Source: Schistosoma haematobium | Taxonomy: Eukaryota; Platyhelminthes; Trematoda; Strigeidida; Schistosomatidae | DNA: 64,000 bases | Reading direction: 5' to 3' | NCBI RefSeq assembly: GCF_000699445.3 | Contig: NC_067195.1 | Coordinates: 84,826,569 to 84,890,568 of the forward strand | Shown here: one piece after another, positions 31,082 to 43,645 of the stretch | How the letters are laid out: every line of letters starts with the position of its first letter | Position numbering within the stretch: the first letter of the stretch is position 1 | Notes under the pieces: model-generated | Databases searched by the model: none | The model's input: only the letters and a program-made list of their open reading frames with translations | What the model was told of the DNA's origin: nothing | Program-made: the position numbers and the translations under genes

Positions 31082-31937
31082 GGGATCTATCGTCCTCAAC
31101 AATGAGACACTAAGCGAAAGTTTATTCCAGATCCAAAAGGACATCAATAACTTAACTATCTGGAGTGAAAAATGGCAATTACCATTTAACCTCAACAAGT
31201 GTGGGATCGTGCACTTTAGAAAGCATCCCTATAAACCGCAACTTCACTTAAATAACAGTAGAGTCCAAACACTCGAATCAGTACACGATTTAGGGATTAA
31301 TTACACAGGAAGCCTGAACTTTGAAGAACATGCCTTCTCTATTATTTCTAAATCTAGACGGCTAATTGGTTTCATAATGAGAAATTTTTTCACAACAGAG
31401 GCTAAGCTAACTCTCTGCAAAATATGTGTACGGCCCTCCCTTGAATACTGCTCTTTTGTCTTCTCTAATATGGATATCACAGATAAGATAAGAGTAGAAG
31501 ATGTTCAAAGACGTTTCACACACTAACTGCTAGGATGTAACTCGAATCTCGATTACACAGATAGATGTAAGCACCTCTCTTTAGAACCTTTATGGCACTG
31601 TAGGCTAAAGAACAATTTAATATTTCTCTACAAAGCGATGTATGGGCTTTCCTTTCTAACATCCTGCCCGACTATGACCCACGACCCAGCCTATAGACTT
31701 AGAAACAACGCATATACACTACTTACCGTAAAACACCAAAAACAAATGCGTTGTAAGTTTTTTACAGTACGGTATAGTGTATTGTGGAACAGGCTGCCAA
31801 TGCCTACCCTTAACTGTGATACGTTTACGAGATTCAAAAAGCTAATAACCCTATTTCTAGACTCTAAAGAGCTTCAACATTTCCTTGAACTCCCGCCCAC
31901 CAATGAGGCACTTTATTACGGACCGCCTAGTATCTAG
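31082..31937 (+). pseudogene. Plus-strand LINE: RT C-terminal part
   Basis: Encodes the thumb and downstream region: WSEKWQLPFNLNKCGIVHF, a degraded LGI box, SLEYCSFVF, then after a stop at 31526 a second stretch ending ELPPTNEALYYG, which looks like a natural C-terminus. It continues the element of 26945-30204. Confidence 0.75.
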
Positions 31938-34521
31938 ACAGAACAAGAATATAACGATCCCGACTGTTATTAATGTGAATATAACGAAATCACAGAATAT
32001 ATAAACTTGTCCTTTCCTGTTATTCATTGCTTATTAATCATGGCCTTATGCTCCTAGCCCTCACTTTCAGTTCCCAAATCTCTCTACAGGTTAAATGTAC
32101 ATTATTCTTCCTAGAGGTCATGCTTTTTTCTATTGCAAGTAGACAGATAACTCACTAATCTTATGGATGCTGATCTACTAAGACCGATCATATAAAGCTC
32201 AAAACCTGGCCACAAGGTCTTGTGAGTTTCTCAATGTTTTATTTTTCTTACCCTAAAATCTTTTTTCTTTTCTACAATTTTATACCCTCTCATATCTTTT
32301 GATTTGCTATTAGTCCTTACTTCTCTAAACCATCAGTTATCTTCATAGCAGTGTGATACACTATGTGGACATCTAACCAATAAAACAAACATTTTAACTA
32401 TCTGGTTTGCTTGTAACATGGACCTGGTAGAGACAGTGTATTCCAACTATGGACTTTGATTAAAGCAGTATTCATGCTTACCACAAACGTAAGAGAGCCT
32501 AACATTACGAAAGGAGGGAGAGTGGCGTTACTGACCAGCAAACATGATGGTGGGGAGATAACTTCAATCCACCCATGTCTGTAGGGCAGAACATTTTGTT
32601 TAATTACGGCTCCTTATGGTTTAGTGGGATGTTACGAACTTAAGGTATTAATGCCAATTTACCATGCCAAATACCTCATTAAATCGTGTTTCGAACGTTG
32701 GATTGGTTTCAATTCCTACTCAATAATCCTATTACAAGCAAACTAGACAATTCGATAATATACGAGGCCCACTCATGAACCTATGATACCTAAAAAAATA
32801 ATAATAATGCAAAAAAAATGAAAAGAGCTCCAATAGCTTCGATAAAAAAGGAAGATAGTCAATTGTATATCACAATACTGTTTTTAGCACTATATTTTAT
32901 AACAACACATAATCCCATACTCTCAGCTCCTTTCTGAATCGCCTCCATTTGTCAGTTGTATGTTCACTCATACCTTGCTTACACTTATTTTCTTTAACTT
33001 ATTAAAATGCTCGTGATTAACAAATACCTTAATAAAAGAAAATTAGACTTAGTAATCATACCTTAAACATTCCTTCATGAATATTGGCTACTCTGCCTCT
33101 CGTGTTTTCTTTTACTTGCCCCCTCTTTCAGCCCCCTTGAGATATGGAACGGGTGACTTCGTCCTGCACCATCCTTAAAGCCTTAGATATTCCAAAGGGA
33201 CATAAGGTTGCGGTTTCTAGAAGCTCCCACCTTCAATGAACCTATCCTTGAGGGTGAATTTATCCGCAACGCAACCATGTACGTCTAACACTTCACTTTT
33301 CAAGACCACTGTCATTAAACGATTTCCCCAGCAATAACATCGGTATCAGGATAGCTAAGTGTGAGCTTTTATTTGCCTGCAAAACAGTATACCGTCTTAG
33401 ATGAGGAGTGTTTTGTGTCTCAATTAAATGGAGCTGGCTGTGGACAAATGTTAAGAGTCTTTTTGACAACTGGAACTTTTAGTTTACCAGACAATAAATC
33501 AACCTGTATATCTTCCTGTAAAACCAGACGCAGATGCATGGGAATACTTAGGGGGGAGCAAAATAATGAAAGCTGTGCGATGCTGTACTTTGCACAAGTT
33601 TTAGTAGCTGGTGTGATCTGATATTTATGAAGTCGAGGTAAATCACAGCTGCATAAATTCTTTCCTTAGAAACATGTAATTTGTTTATTGACCTTTTCAA
33701 CATTCTTGACTAAATCTTACTATCTTTTATTTAGAATGTAACAGGAATGAGCCGTCACAGATCTTACAAAGTCATTCAGCTTTATAACTACGGCCCTATG
33801 AAACTTTATGGGAGACCCAAGTAACAGCAGATTATTAAAATCATATCGGACGTCCACTTTAGTCTCACAACCACTTCCAGTGTTTTGGAATTACTTCTTA
33901 TACCCTATCGTTTGAAAAGAAACAACTACTGCAGCTTCACTTTACCAATGCTACAATGCAATTTGGAACCTGGTATAAATATTTGTTTCATATTCCATTG
34001 GTAATTAAAGTTCGTGAATAAATTTATGGACGTGATGCTATTTCGTTTTACCTATTTAGTCGTTGTAAGAAACTGGTAAAACGCCAGCCTGTCAGCACCT
34101 AGTTGATATGTAGTAATCATAAGTTAAGACAGTTGACTCAGTTACACATCCCAACAGTCCCTGCCTGTATTCTTAGTTTCTGATTGAAATACCATATGAT
34201 AAGCAAGCAACGGAAAACCCCTAAATCCGGGCCTTCTTATAACTTATTTCAGCTGCCATGATATGTTGCAGTAGTAAGTTGATGGGTACGCGTTTAAGCC
34301 ATGCCGTCGTATTTCCAATCAATACCTTAGCTACACTGACAGGTCACTAGTATCGTGAGGGTACGCGCTTGTCAAAACACAACTGCAGGCCCGTTCAATG
34401 TTTTCACCCCCTTATACCAAATATAGCAAGGAACTCAGTATTAAGTGAATACACGACTTTTATATAACAATGTATTAACAAAAACTGGAAACGCAGCAGA
34501 CGCACATGACGAGATTTGTGT
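31938..34521. other. LINE 3' untranslated region grading into unassigned sequence
   Basis: The first few hundred bases probably are the LINE 3' end, but I cannot see a clear tail. No gene, RNA or repeat signal was recognised in the remainder. Confidence 0.4.
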
Positions 34522-34532
34522 TTATTGATGAT
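34522..34532 (-). CDS. Possible terminal exon end (three codons and stop)
   Basis: A pyrimidine-rich acceptor (CTCTATTTCAG) at 34533-34543 follows the donor of the exon at 34617-34886 after 84 bases. Joining them completes a codon and gives DHQ then TAA; AATAAA overlaps the stop. This would be the last exon of a small host gene. Tentative. Confidence 0.35.
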
Positions 34533-34616
34533 CTGAAATAGAGAGTACGAATATTAGCTTAATAGATGCATTTATAAGTGCCTAGATTTTGGTTCCCAAA
34601 AAACTAGTGGACTTAC

Positions 34617-34886
34617 CATGTTCGGAAACTGTAGCCAGACGCCTCATGTGTGTTAATTCATCAACCTGATCTATCAATTGCCTTAGTGTGTCCTGCACCG
34701 TCGTCTGTCCGAAAAGTGTACTGAGTGTATGAATTTTAATGCGTAGAGTGCGATAAAGTCTATTCGTTTCATTATAATCTGGAGACGGAATAGCTGGTAT
34801 ATTTCCATCTACATCTTGGACAGCCTGCCAAGTCCATCTGTTGCACATTCGCAACGCAACTTTCATGAAGCGCGCCAACTGTGATC
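34617..34886 (-). CDS. Exon-like open frame of an unrecognised gene
   Basis: 270 bases open in one frame with CAG acceptor immediately upstream (34887-34889) and a perfect donor GTAAGT downstream (34611-34616). The encoded text is complex and protein-like: LARFMKVALRMCNRWTW near the start, NIPAIPSPDYNETNRLYRT in the middle, and an amphipathic, leucine-spaced end (LRQLIDQVDELTHMRRL). I recognise no family. It sits 3' of the minus-strand LINE, only about 20 bases from the LINE end, and both lie between two halves of an old gypsy pol gene. It could be a host exon or part of an unknown mobile element. Confidence 0.45.
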
Positions 34887-34889
34887 CTG

Positions 34890-37115
34890 ACTAAAACCAT
34901 TTCAGATTTGTGTAGTAAGGACAGAAGGCCTACGGCCTATGTTATTCCTTTACTAGTATGCTTCTGTGAGCGTCCAGTCTTTTCTTGAAAGAGTCAATTG
35001 AAGGTGCAGACACGAGGTATTGATGACGCGGTGTGAAAACCTATATGCCACGGGTATTTCGTTCGTTCTTGGCTTTTCTACTCGCCTGCTATGTCCTCTA
35101 AGGTGTCACGATCTAGTGGGAAGAAAGAAAGAAAATAAGTTAGGTCCCAAATCATTTCTCAGTATTCTGTACATCAAAATTAGATCTCCATTTAGTCTGC
35201 GATAGGACAGAGTAAAGAGGTCCAGCTTTTCAAGCCGCTCTTTGTATGATAAACCTCGGAGTTCCGGAATTGCATGGGTAGCTTCCCTCCGTACTTTTTC
35301 TAGTATGTCCGAGTCACCTTTTAAACAGGGGCTTGCAGCCTGAGCGCAGTTCTCTAGCTTAGTTCTCACTAGGGATGTGTATACTGTGGTGAACATGGTT
35401 GTATCTAACTTAGTGAATGTCCTTTTTAAAGCCCAGAGGGTTCGAAACCCCTTATTTGTGACTTCCCGGCAATGGGCCGTCGTCTTAAGATCATTACTCA
35501 CTGTCACCCCTAGATCCTTATGAGACCGGACCACGGGTAATGGCACTTCCCCTATGTTGTACGTATTAACCTTTGAATCCCCCAAGTGCATGTAGACACA
35601 CTTTTCCGAGTTGATAGGCATCAGTCACTCTTTAGACCGGTTTATCATATTATTTAAGTCTGCCTGAAGAGTAAATGTGTCTTTCTCTCCAGTAACTACT
35701 CGCCAAATTTTTACATCGTCAGCGTATAATAACATTGGAGACTGCACTATACTTGTAAGATCATTAGCGTACATTATAAAAAGTAAAGGACCTAGGATGG
35801 AACCTTGGGGTACTCCACTAAGTACTGGTCTCCAGATGGAGCACTTGGAATTTATTCTTACTTTTTGTCTACGACCTACTAGGAAATCTTTAATCCATTT
35901 TAAAAAAGGTCCGGTAATACCAAGGTTTTGTAACATCAATAGCAGTCTATTAGTTAGCACCTTGTCAAAAGCCTTACTGAAATCTATGTAGACAACATCC
36001 ACTGGATTTGCGTTGTCTAGCGCATTAATCCAGAACTCCCTTACTATAAGGATGTTCATTGTACAGGATAGACCCTTTCTAAAACCATGTTGTTCCATGT
36101 TCAGCAAGTTATTGGTTTCCATAAATGCCGTTATGGTCCGTTTGATTATCCCTTCCAGTATTTTAATTACAACACTGGTGAGACTTAAGGTTCTGTAATT
36201 CGATGGAACTTGTCACGGACCTGTTTTATGTATGGGAGTGACGATTGCGTCCTTCCAGTCCATAGGTAACACAAATTGGTCAAGTGACATATTGAATATC
36301 ACGGTCAGTGGGGCCGCGATATATTCGGCAATATGTCTCAAGATTTTGGGGTGTTGTTCATCTGGTCCTGTTGACTTCTGCATGTTTAGGGTGCTAAGAG
36401 CCTTAAGTACATCGTTTTGGTCGAAGTCCACGGTGAGTAGCTGGCTTGTTGACTATGTATTCGAGTCTGGTTCTTTCTCTAGAGGAGGTTCCTGAGTGAA
36501 AACTGCCCCAAAATAGTCAGCCATAGCCTCTGCTTTTTCCTGATCTTCCTCTATCGTTTCAGATTCACTTCCTACTTTAATTAGGTTTGGGATCCAATGA
36601 TGCATTCTTGTTCTGTAGTTTATGTACGAGAATATTCTCTTGGGCTGCTTGAGTGCAGAATGTGCCAGCTGCGTTTCATATTTTCTTTGAGCTTCCCAAA
36701 TGTTTGTTATAAACTCGTTTCTTATTGATCTGTAGCGTTCCATCGTACCTGCTGTGCCAAGGCGGATGGCAAAATCCCAGCATTTCTTCTTTTGTCTTGG
36801 TAAACGTCGAATATCCCGCCCTATCCAGGGATGTCCGTGCTTCTTTTTCTTTGGGACAGTCCAGGGTATGTATGGTTGAGTTACCCGATTGTATAACTGT
36901 CTGAATAGAGTCCATGCCTCTTGTACTGATGCTTTTGAGTCAATTTCCCAGTTTTCAGCCGATGCTGCGGTGTTAATTGCCTGCATATCTGCCTTCCATA
37001 TGTTGGGACGGGCCGGTGCAACTGTTTGACAGGCAATCTCAGCCATGAATTTGAATAAGATGACTGCATGGTCATTTCTCCCAAGTGGTGAGAGAAAAGC
37101 CATTTGACCAACGTC
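34890..37115 (-). mobile_element. Minus-strand LINE, 5'-truncated, nearly open RT frame
   Basis: From about 37103 to 35106 a single frame holds the region after the endonuclease (FLSPLGRNDHAVIL), RT motifs STGPDEQHPKIL, DWKDAIVTPIHKTG, VVYIDFSKAFDKV, SGVPQGSILGPLLFIMYAND and the intact catalytic YADD (35715-35726), then thumb and C-terminal domains (HKDLGVTVSNDL). Only three in-frame stops interrupt it (about 36450, 36213 and 35622). The end SAPSIDSFKKRLDAHRSIL appears near 34960 after a frameshift. The 5' half with endonuclease is missing. Resembles CR1/jockey-type fluke LINEs. Confidence 0.8.
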
Positions 37116-37408
37116 ATCACTGTGTGTGAAAACTGAATCTAAAAGAGAGGAAGAGTTTCTTAAGTCGTATCATTTGAGATCTGTAATGTGTTGGAATAAT
37201 GCTAATCCCATCGAGGTTCCTAACAGTTTGCATTCGAACGACGATATGGATGACCCTACATTCATAGCTTTTAAATTATCAACCCAGCTGAGTAATTTAT
37301 TACAGTGGATATTGTATCATTTGTAACAATTTGACCTCGCCTGTAAACTGGCATGCCTCATGTAACGAACTAGTATTTGAGAATAAATTATTATTATTAT
37401 TATCATTA
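37116..37408. other. Short stretch ending in AATAAA and (TTA)n
   Basis: A 66-codon open frame (37126-37326) is followed by AATAAA and a TTA run at 37385-37408. The tail resembles a LINE 3' end on the plus strand, possibly the true end of the element inserted at about 26936. Not resolved. Confidence 0.35.
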
Positions 37409-38130
37409 TTAAGAGTCATGCTTAAGAAGTCTACTAAAGTTTCTTCAAAGTGATGCTGTCCTTCGAACACCTATCTAGTGTACATTCTGCACTTATTACT
37501 GATGCATCACCCGTCGGTATTGGTGAAATTTTGGAGCAGAAAGGTAGACCGGTTATTTATGTTTCATACAAAGTTAGTGTTGCTGATCGAGGTTATTCAC
37601 AAACTCAGGAAGACGCATTAGCTATCTTTTGGTCCGTCCAAAGGCTTCATAAATATTTATTTGGGAAGAAATTCACCATTCACAATTGATTGATCACTGG
37701 GTGGTGATCAATCTCATGCTTGTCTAGTCCCTATTAGTGCAGATCGAATGCTATCGATCATGTTGCAATGTGGCCACCAGTCTAGGTGACTCGACACTGC
37801 GGGCACTATGTATTGAGATTAGATGGTGGTTGGAGGTAGTCAATTCACCATTGTTACTGATCATACTGCTTCAAAGTTCACTTATCATTCTGGAAATTAC
37901 TTAGCATGTTGACTACATATCTCCGAAATCAATACAAGATGAACCCGCTAATACTTCAGACTGTTTGATAGTGCAACCTTTACCATTGAGACGTGTAGAT
38001 TTCATTTCAGACACTCGTAGATACTTTGGGTGTATATTCAGTGTTATACGAAAAGGTCGGAGTTCTAATATTGTTAATGGTTTCATGTAATTACTAATTC
38101 AGTAAAATTACTTAACAACTAATAACTCGA
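37409..38130 (+). pseudogene. Old gypsy element: RNase H and connector, part 4
   Basis: LRSLLKFLQSDAVLRT then, after a frameshift, the RNase H text LITDASPVGIGEIL and QTQEDALAIFWSVQRLHKYL. Further on, SDCLIVQPLPLRRVDFI and DTRRYFGCIFSVIRKG (37940-38080) belong to the connector before integrase. Multiple stops. This follows directly on the RT part at 26008-26935 with about 15 codons missing. Confidence 0.7.
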
Positions 38131-40199
38131 ATAGCAAATTCTTGGTGCAGATGGATGTAGTAGCCACTCAATAGATTGACGAGAATAAATAATTTCTGGG
38201 AGCTACTGAAAAGCCGAAAATATGTCATTTAACTTAGCTTATTTGTGGAAGCAGTATAGGTAATAGTTTCACACGCGATGTCGTGAGACGGCATGGTGTG
38301 TTTGTTCAAAAAGATTATATCTTTATGGCTCAACGATTTTGTCACGTCGCCATAAAATTAGTCCTTTCTCCCGATTATGCTTTGCATGGAAAGTTTTGCA
38401 CTAACCCTGAAAATCTTGAAACCTAACCAGATCCAGCATAAACATAATAAAATCAATGAGTTGTGAAAAAGAGCGTAGTGGGTAATATTAACCTGTTAAT
38501 TTCTTTATAAAAACCAATGATTGACTGGCATCGGCAGCTTGCAAGTCGAAACAAGTTCATGGTTTGATATTGAGTAGCTGTAATGAGTGATGAAATAATA
38601 AAATCCCTTAGTTTTGAAACACGACATTGCACAGTGCAAACTTTGACTTTTGTATTTAATTTAGCCCAAGGGGCGTATACTAAGATGCACGTCAGCAGCG
38701 TTTTTCCCACAGCTCCAGTTGCTGAGCCCCATGGTTGTGGCCATATATTCGTTGCATCCTGTTAGGGTTACTACTTTCCGAAGTTAATTTTTCTACCTTT
38801 GCTGTTAATGTATCATAGCGCTAAATGTGCCATTTATTTCCGTAGAGCTAATCCGTAATAAATATCAAACGTGATTGAAAACGCTTCAATAGTAAAATAC
38901 TAATATACGTTTGCTTAAGGTTTATTACATTTACCAATCAACGTACACGGTCGAGTAGGTTGTGATTCACTAAGAGGTTTGTAATGATAAGCATCACTTT
39001 AGCCACTGAAATGAACAGTCACTACACAAGTGTCTTCAAATCCTGCTGTTTAACAGAAATACATGTGCAGTCAACGTTCGGCTAGCAACTATGAAAAGCC
39101 TATTTTAGATAGCTTGTAGAATTATGGTCTATTTCGACACTAATGCTGCTTTACTAATAGACCTTTTACTAGCATTGTAGATTTTTCATAATGTAACTGC
39201 CAAATGTATAAGATCTTACGTGGAAGACATATCATTGCCTATATCAACTCATCACATCATCAATATGATGAAGAACACATTTTGGCTGGAGATAGAACAA
39301 CATATTTAATGTGGATACAAGATTATGTTACAACAATCAAGGGTGACCACGACTGTAATGTTAAAACATTCCGTCCGATCAACTCGAATGAATCCAGTTC
39401 ATTCTTTCCGCCTTCTCTATCGTTGGGCTTTTCTCCGCGGTAAATGTTGAATGTTTATTTTCCCAGTTATCTCGTGTTCAGCTTTGAGGATTGTGTGAAT
39501 AGGGCCAAATGCCACTACAAGTTTGGTAACTGAAGTTTTCTCATATCTTTCAGCAGTTGAATTCTGTCTCATTTAAAATATTAAAACATGGCACTTATGC
39601 CTATTTCGTTTCAGGAGCTGAATGTATATGTACGAATTCACCAAGTTAATAATAATTCCCGACATGACAAATTCTTGCAATTCTTACAGGCACAGGTTTA
39701 CAAACAAGGTAATAACCTTTTTAGGTTTTTAAAACGTTTGGGACTGTAGAATTTTAAAACAACGCTTATGAAGGCATACCAACCAAGTTTCAAATAGCCT
39801 ATACTCAAGCAGCAGCAGCTGGTATTAGTTTTATCTACTAATCTATCATTCCTTTGTTCATTGCGCGACAAAATATTTGTATTCAATTGCCTGGTTGCTC
39901 CTTCGTTTCTCTTCATTCAGCACCACGCTCTCAGTGTGTAGATATGGAGCTTCTTAAGTCTGAAATGAGCTTAGCTTGAGCGTTTGTCAGTGCCACAGCT
40001 CATCTCAATCACCCTTCGAATTCCATCTATAACAACCATAACTTTCTTAAACGTCTTATTGCATGAATACCTAGCGGAACCAGGAACTCAACGTAATAAA
40101 GCCGAGTTTGTACCCTGTATGCAGCGTGTATGAGATGTCATTTTCGAAAAAGGTTATATAAAGTGCACTCACAGCGGAATACTAAAACATGAAACTAAT
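38131..40199. other. Unassigned AT-rich region
   Basis: No integrase remnant of the old gypsy element could be followed here. No gene or repeat was recognised. Confidence 0.4.
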
Positions 40200-40940
40200 C
40201 AATAATCCTCTAACACATCTTCACAAGCGTACCATGTTCTTCGACACTGTGGTGTACCTGAGAATGTCGTTAACATCATACTGAATTCATGCAACGGTCT
40301 ACACTGCAAAGTCATGCCTGTAGGTCATCTGGAACACACATTCCAAGTGAGGAACGGTGTCAGACAAAGCTGCTTACTCTCAACCTTCCTCTCTCTCTTC
40401 TGTTGGCCGACTGGATTTTGTAAACCTCCACACCTCAGTGAAAGAGGGGATATAATGAACAGCTCAATATAAATCAGAATATTCGGACGTCGCGGATGAT
40501 CTGGCATTTCTATCCCATACACACAAAAATCCAGATGAAGACAGCTAGTGTGGCAAAAGCCTCTGAATCAGTAGGCATCAGCATACACAAAGGAAAGAGC
40601 ATGACCCAAAGATATGACACCGAAAACACTCGACCCAATCACACTTAATGGAGGAGCTCTGAGAGAGGTGGAAATTTTCACATGCCTGGACAACCTCATC
40701 AGTATTCGATGCGGACGTAAAGGCGAAGGTTTACAAAGTAAGGGCAGCATTCCTGCAGTGTAAGAGCATATGAGATTCAAAACAACTGTCTACAAGCCAG
40801 TATCAAAATCAGAATATTCAATACGAGGGTCATGATGGTTCTACTGTACGGAGCTGAAACTTGGAGAACTCCCACGACCATCCTCAAAGAAGTGCGAGTA
40901 TTTATAAAAAAAATTTCTACGTAAGATATCCAATATCCGT
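40200..40940 (+). pseudogene. RTE/SR2-like LINE remnant, plus strand
   Basis: Similar to 57845-58790 over its length: an RT block with a damaged RQGCLLS motif (about 40350), a damaged FADD box, then the text corresponding to NPITLNGGAL and an end near AETWRT. Heavily frameshifted. Confidence 0.65.
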
Positions 40941-41644
40941 TGTGGTATTCAGATGTATTCTTTGTGAAAACCTCTAAAGGACACATTCCAGCTGGCAGTA
41001 GAACTTTGGTTTCAATACACAGACGACTGAATTACAGGGTGACCTTGTCTGTGAGGTCCATCTGCTTGGTCTTCCTGATTGTTTCTGTAATGACCTTGAT
41101 AAACATTCAATGTCTTTTATCCGATATTCAACGTCCAGGGAAGATCTTCTAAGTTTGTGTATGTGCTTCAGGATTATTCGTGGTAATGGCTCAGCGCTAT
41201 TGTAATGTCACTTTAAACTCACCTATTTTGTCACGAATAATGACTATTTTACTTTGCTAGTGGCTTTAGATCTTGTTACTGAAATGCCTTTGTTTAGAAG
41301 CTTACATTTTCTATTTTGGGTAGACCTCAAATATTAAAATTTACCATAGTTTCACTATGTAAAGTTCCAAAAAGCTAGGTAGGATTGTATCTAATTAGTC
41401 TTAGTCATATGGGATCTAATTTTCACTCCTAACATGTACTTTCATAGGATTTTATAGGATTTCATAAAATGATATTGTATTTTCTTGATCAGTCTAGGGA
41501 ATGTTATTGAGTAGTAATTTTATAGAAGCCGCATATACATTTGTTAGATAATCAGTTTAGTTTCTTTCAAATGGGACATAAGATATATACAAATCTGAGA
41601 TCAACCCCAAGACTAATTTAAAAAGGGACATCTAAAACTTTGAG
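40941..41644. other. Unassigned region
   Basis: AT-rich, with no recognised gene or repeat. Confidence 0.35.
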
Positions 41645-41880
41645 TTAGCTAACCAGACTGCTGACGTAATTTTTACCACGTAGGAACAATCGAGTTATGT
41701 AATCTGGTATCTGAGGTGAGCCATATGAATTCCGTAAGGTGCTTGAAGGTAGGTAGTTATCTTCTATTAAATACATCCAACGAACCCCGATTGCGTCAAC
41801 CAGCTTCCGAGTTCTTTTGTCATTATACAGATTATTGTCCACTACCCCTTGTGGACTCAGATAAGTGAATAAGAGGTCTT
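41645..41880 (-). pseudogene. Possible gypsy pol C-terminal fragment
   Basis: The minus strand reads YLSPQGVVDNN, KRTRKLVDAIGVRW, and ends GKNYVSSLVS. The SPQGVVD phrase and the basic RTRK..VD motif resemble the C-terminus of the old gypsy family's Pol, but in the opposite orientation to the copy at 18893-38130. Weak. Confidence 0.35.
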
Positions 41881-42870
41881 CGCTTAAAATTTTGTTCCGT
41901 ACATATCTAAGGTGTCAATATGGAATAGAGTATTATCTTCTTGATTTGTAGGAAGGAGTCAAGAGAAAAATAAAAATTAGACCATAAGGACTCAAAATTG
42001 GCCGTTTGCTTGACTCTCATGGGACCATTAAAATGTTAGTCTGTTCAGTGCAAAAGAATGTGGTGGTTGGAGGCTGGATGTAACTTCCCAATGTGGCACT
42101 ATCACGCGTTATATCTGAATAGGTCAAATGGGGATACAAAAGGAACTTTAAATACAAAAACGAACTCAGAAGTACTTGAAATGTCTCCTATGGTGCTCAA
42201 TGCCAGAACACTAGGATGGATTTATTGACATTATATTTTCATATTAAAGTTAGAGGAAACGCCCGGTAAGTTGTGAGTACTATATGGGATGATTAATCCT
42301 ATCATCATATTCAGAGTAATAACTATAACATTCCAACATTTCTAGCTTTCATTCTATACAGCCTCATATGAACCGTAGATACTTCTATTCTCCTAAGTGG
42401 GATAGCGTATATATCTATCCCAATAGTGCTACCAGAACATACAGCACAAAACTACTCGACAAAATGTGTAATGTCATGGTTGTTAAAAAATGAGTCTTGA
42501 CTGGTGAAGAGGAATAATTCTGACTGTCTATGATTAGACTATTCTCTCATCTGAATGCAGGCAGTCGGCTATTGGTACAAACTTGAGCGACCAAGCTGTA
42601 AAATCTCACGTAATCGAAGGATTCAGCAATGAGGATCATATACTTTTCAAAGAAGGGAATTCCTGATGAGAAAAGAAAACTGTTCTGTCATCCATGGATT
42701 AATGATAGGAGTCAGTTATAACAAACACAAATCAAAGTTGGAGAAATCAAGATGGCGGTTGTCGAGTAGACGAAGAGGACTATGATTTACTGAATCATAT
42801 AAATAATAGCTAGGTATGGAGAAATCAAGACTAAATTTGAAATAAGTGGTGAGAATTTCATCCTCAGATG
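41881..42870. other. Unassigned region left of element 2
   Basis: No coding frame or repeat recognised up to the AAAG duplication. Confidence 0.35.
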
Positions 42871-42874
42871 AAAG
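42871..42874. repeat. Target-site duplication of element 2, left (AAAG)
   Basis: AAAG precedes the LTR; the same bases follow the other LTR at 48114-48117. Confidence 0.85.
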
Positions 42875-43197
42875 TGATGATGTCACAGGTATTCAGTGTT
42901 TGACAACGCTTCTACCAGTAACACCTTCTAATATATTTCGTTCCCACCAAGAGAAATCAAAAGACAGAGTCGAGGAGATCGGAAGAGTATATTTGGCGAT
43001 GACCAATATATCGGAATTCTCTGATCTAATCTGGCTAGCGATTGCGGTTGATGTTGAGCACGGCGTTACCACACGTGATCTGGTGCGGATGCCTGACCGA
43101 GCGCCTTCAGCTAGATGAGTCCACTAAAACATATGGTCAGCATCCAATGTCGAAAACTTACAGAGCTATTTATTTTGGGGATTTATTTACCGCTACA
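42875..43197 (-). repeat. 3' LTR of element 2
   Basis: 323 bp. Differs from the LTRs of element 1 by a few substitutions and a two-base insertion (CTTACAGAGC for CTTAGTGC). Confidence 0.9.
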
Positions 43198-43645
43198 GAT
43201 CACTCCCTCCCTAGTGGGGCAGTGACGACCCTAAGACGTGGCCAGCCAGAAGTTTAAACCCAACGAGTTTGTCGTTGGTAAACACTCTTCTGATAGCTTA
43301 CTAAATTTAGCAGCGTCTGGTCGTCTTTCCTTACTATATGGGACGGAGGTACAACATAGTAAAAAAAGAAAATGTACAATGAAAATTTCGGATCCTCATA
43401 AACGTCATCGTTCTTTTCCAGCCGTCCTGGAAAAGAAAAAAGAAAATGTAAGTGCATGTCGAAAATACACTCGTATGTGCGTAAAAACACAATGTCGGCG
43501 GAAAAAAATGGAAAATAAACTCATGAACACGTAATAGCGTTAAAAAAATTGTTTTTTTGTTTTGTTTTTTTTAATAGAAATAAAAATATATAAGCATATT
43601 AAAATTGTTTTTTTTTTAAAATAATATAAAATGTCGAGAAGTGCC

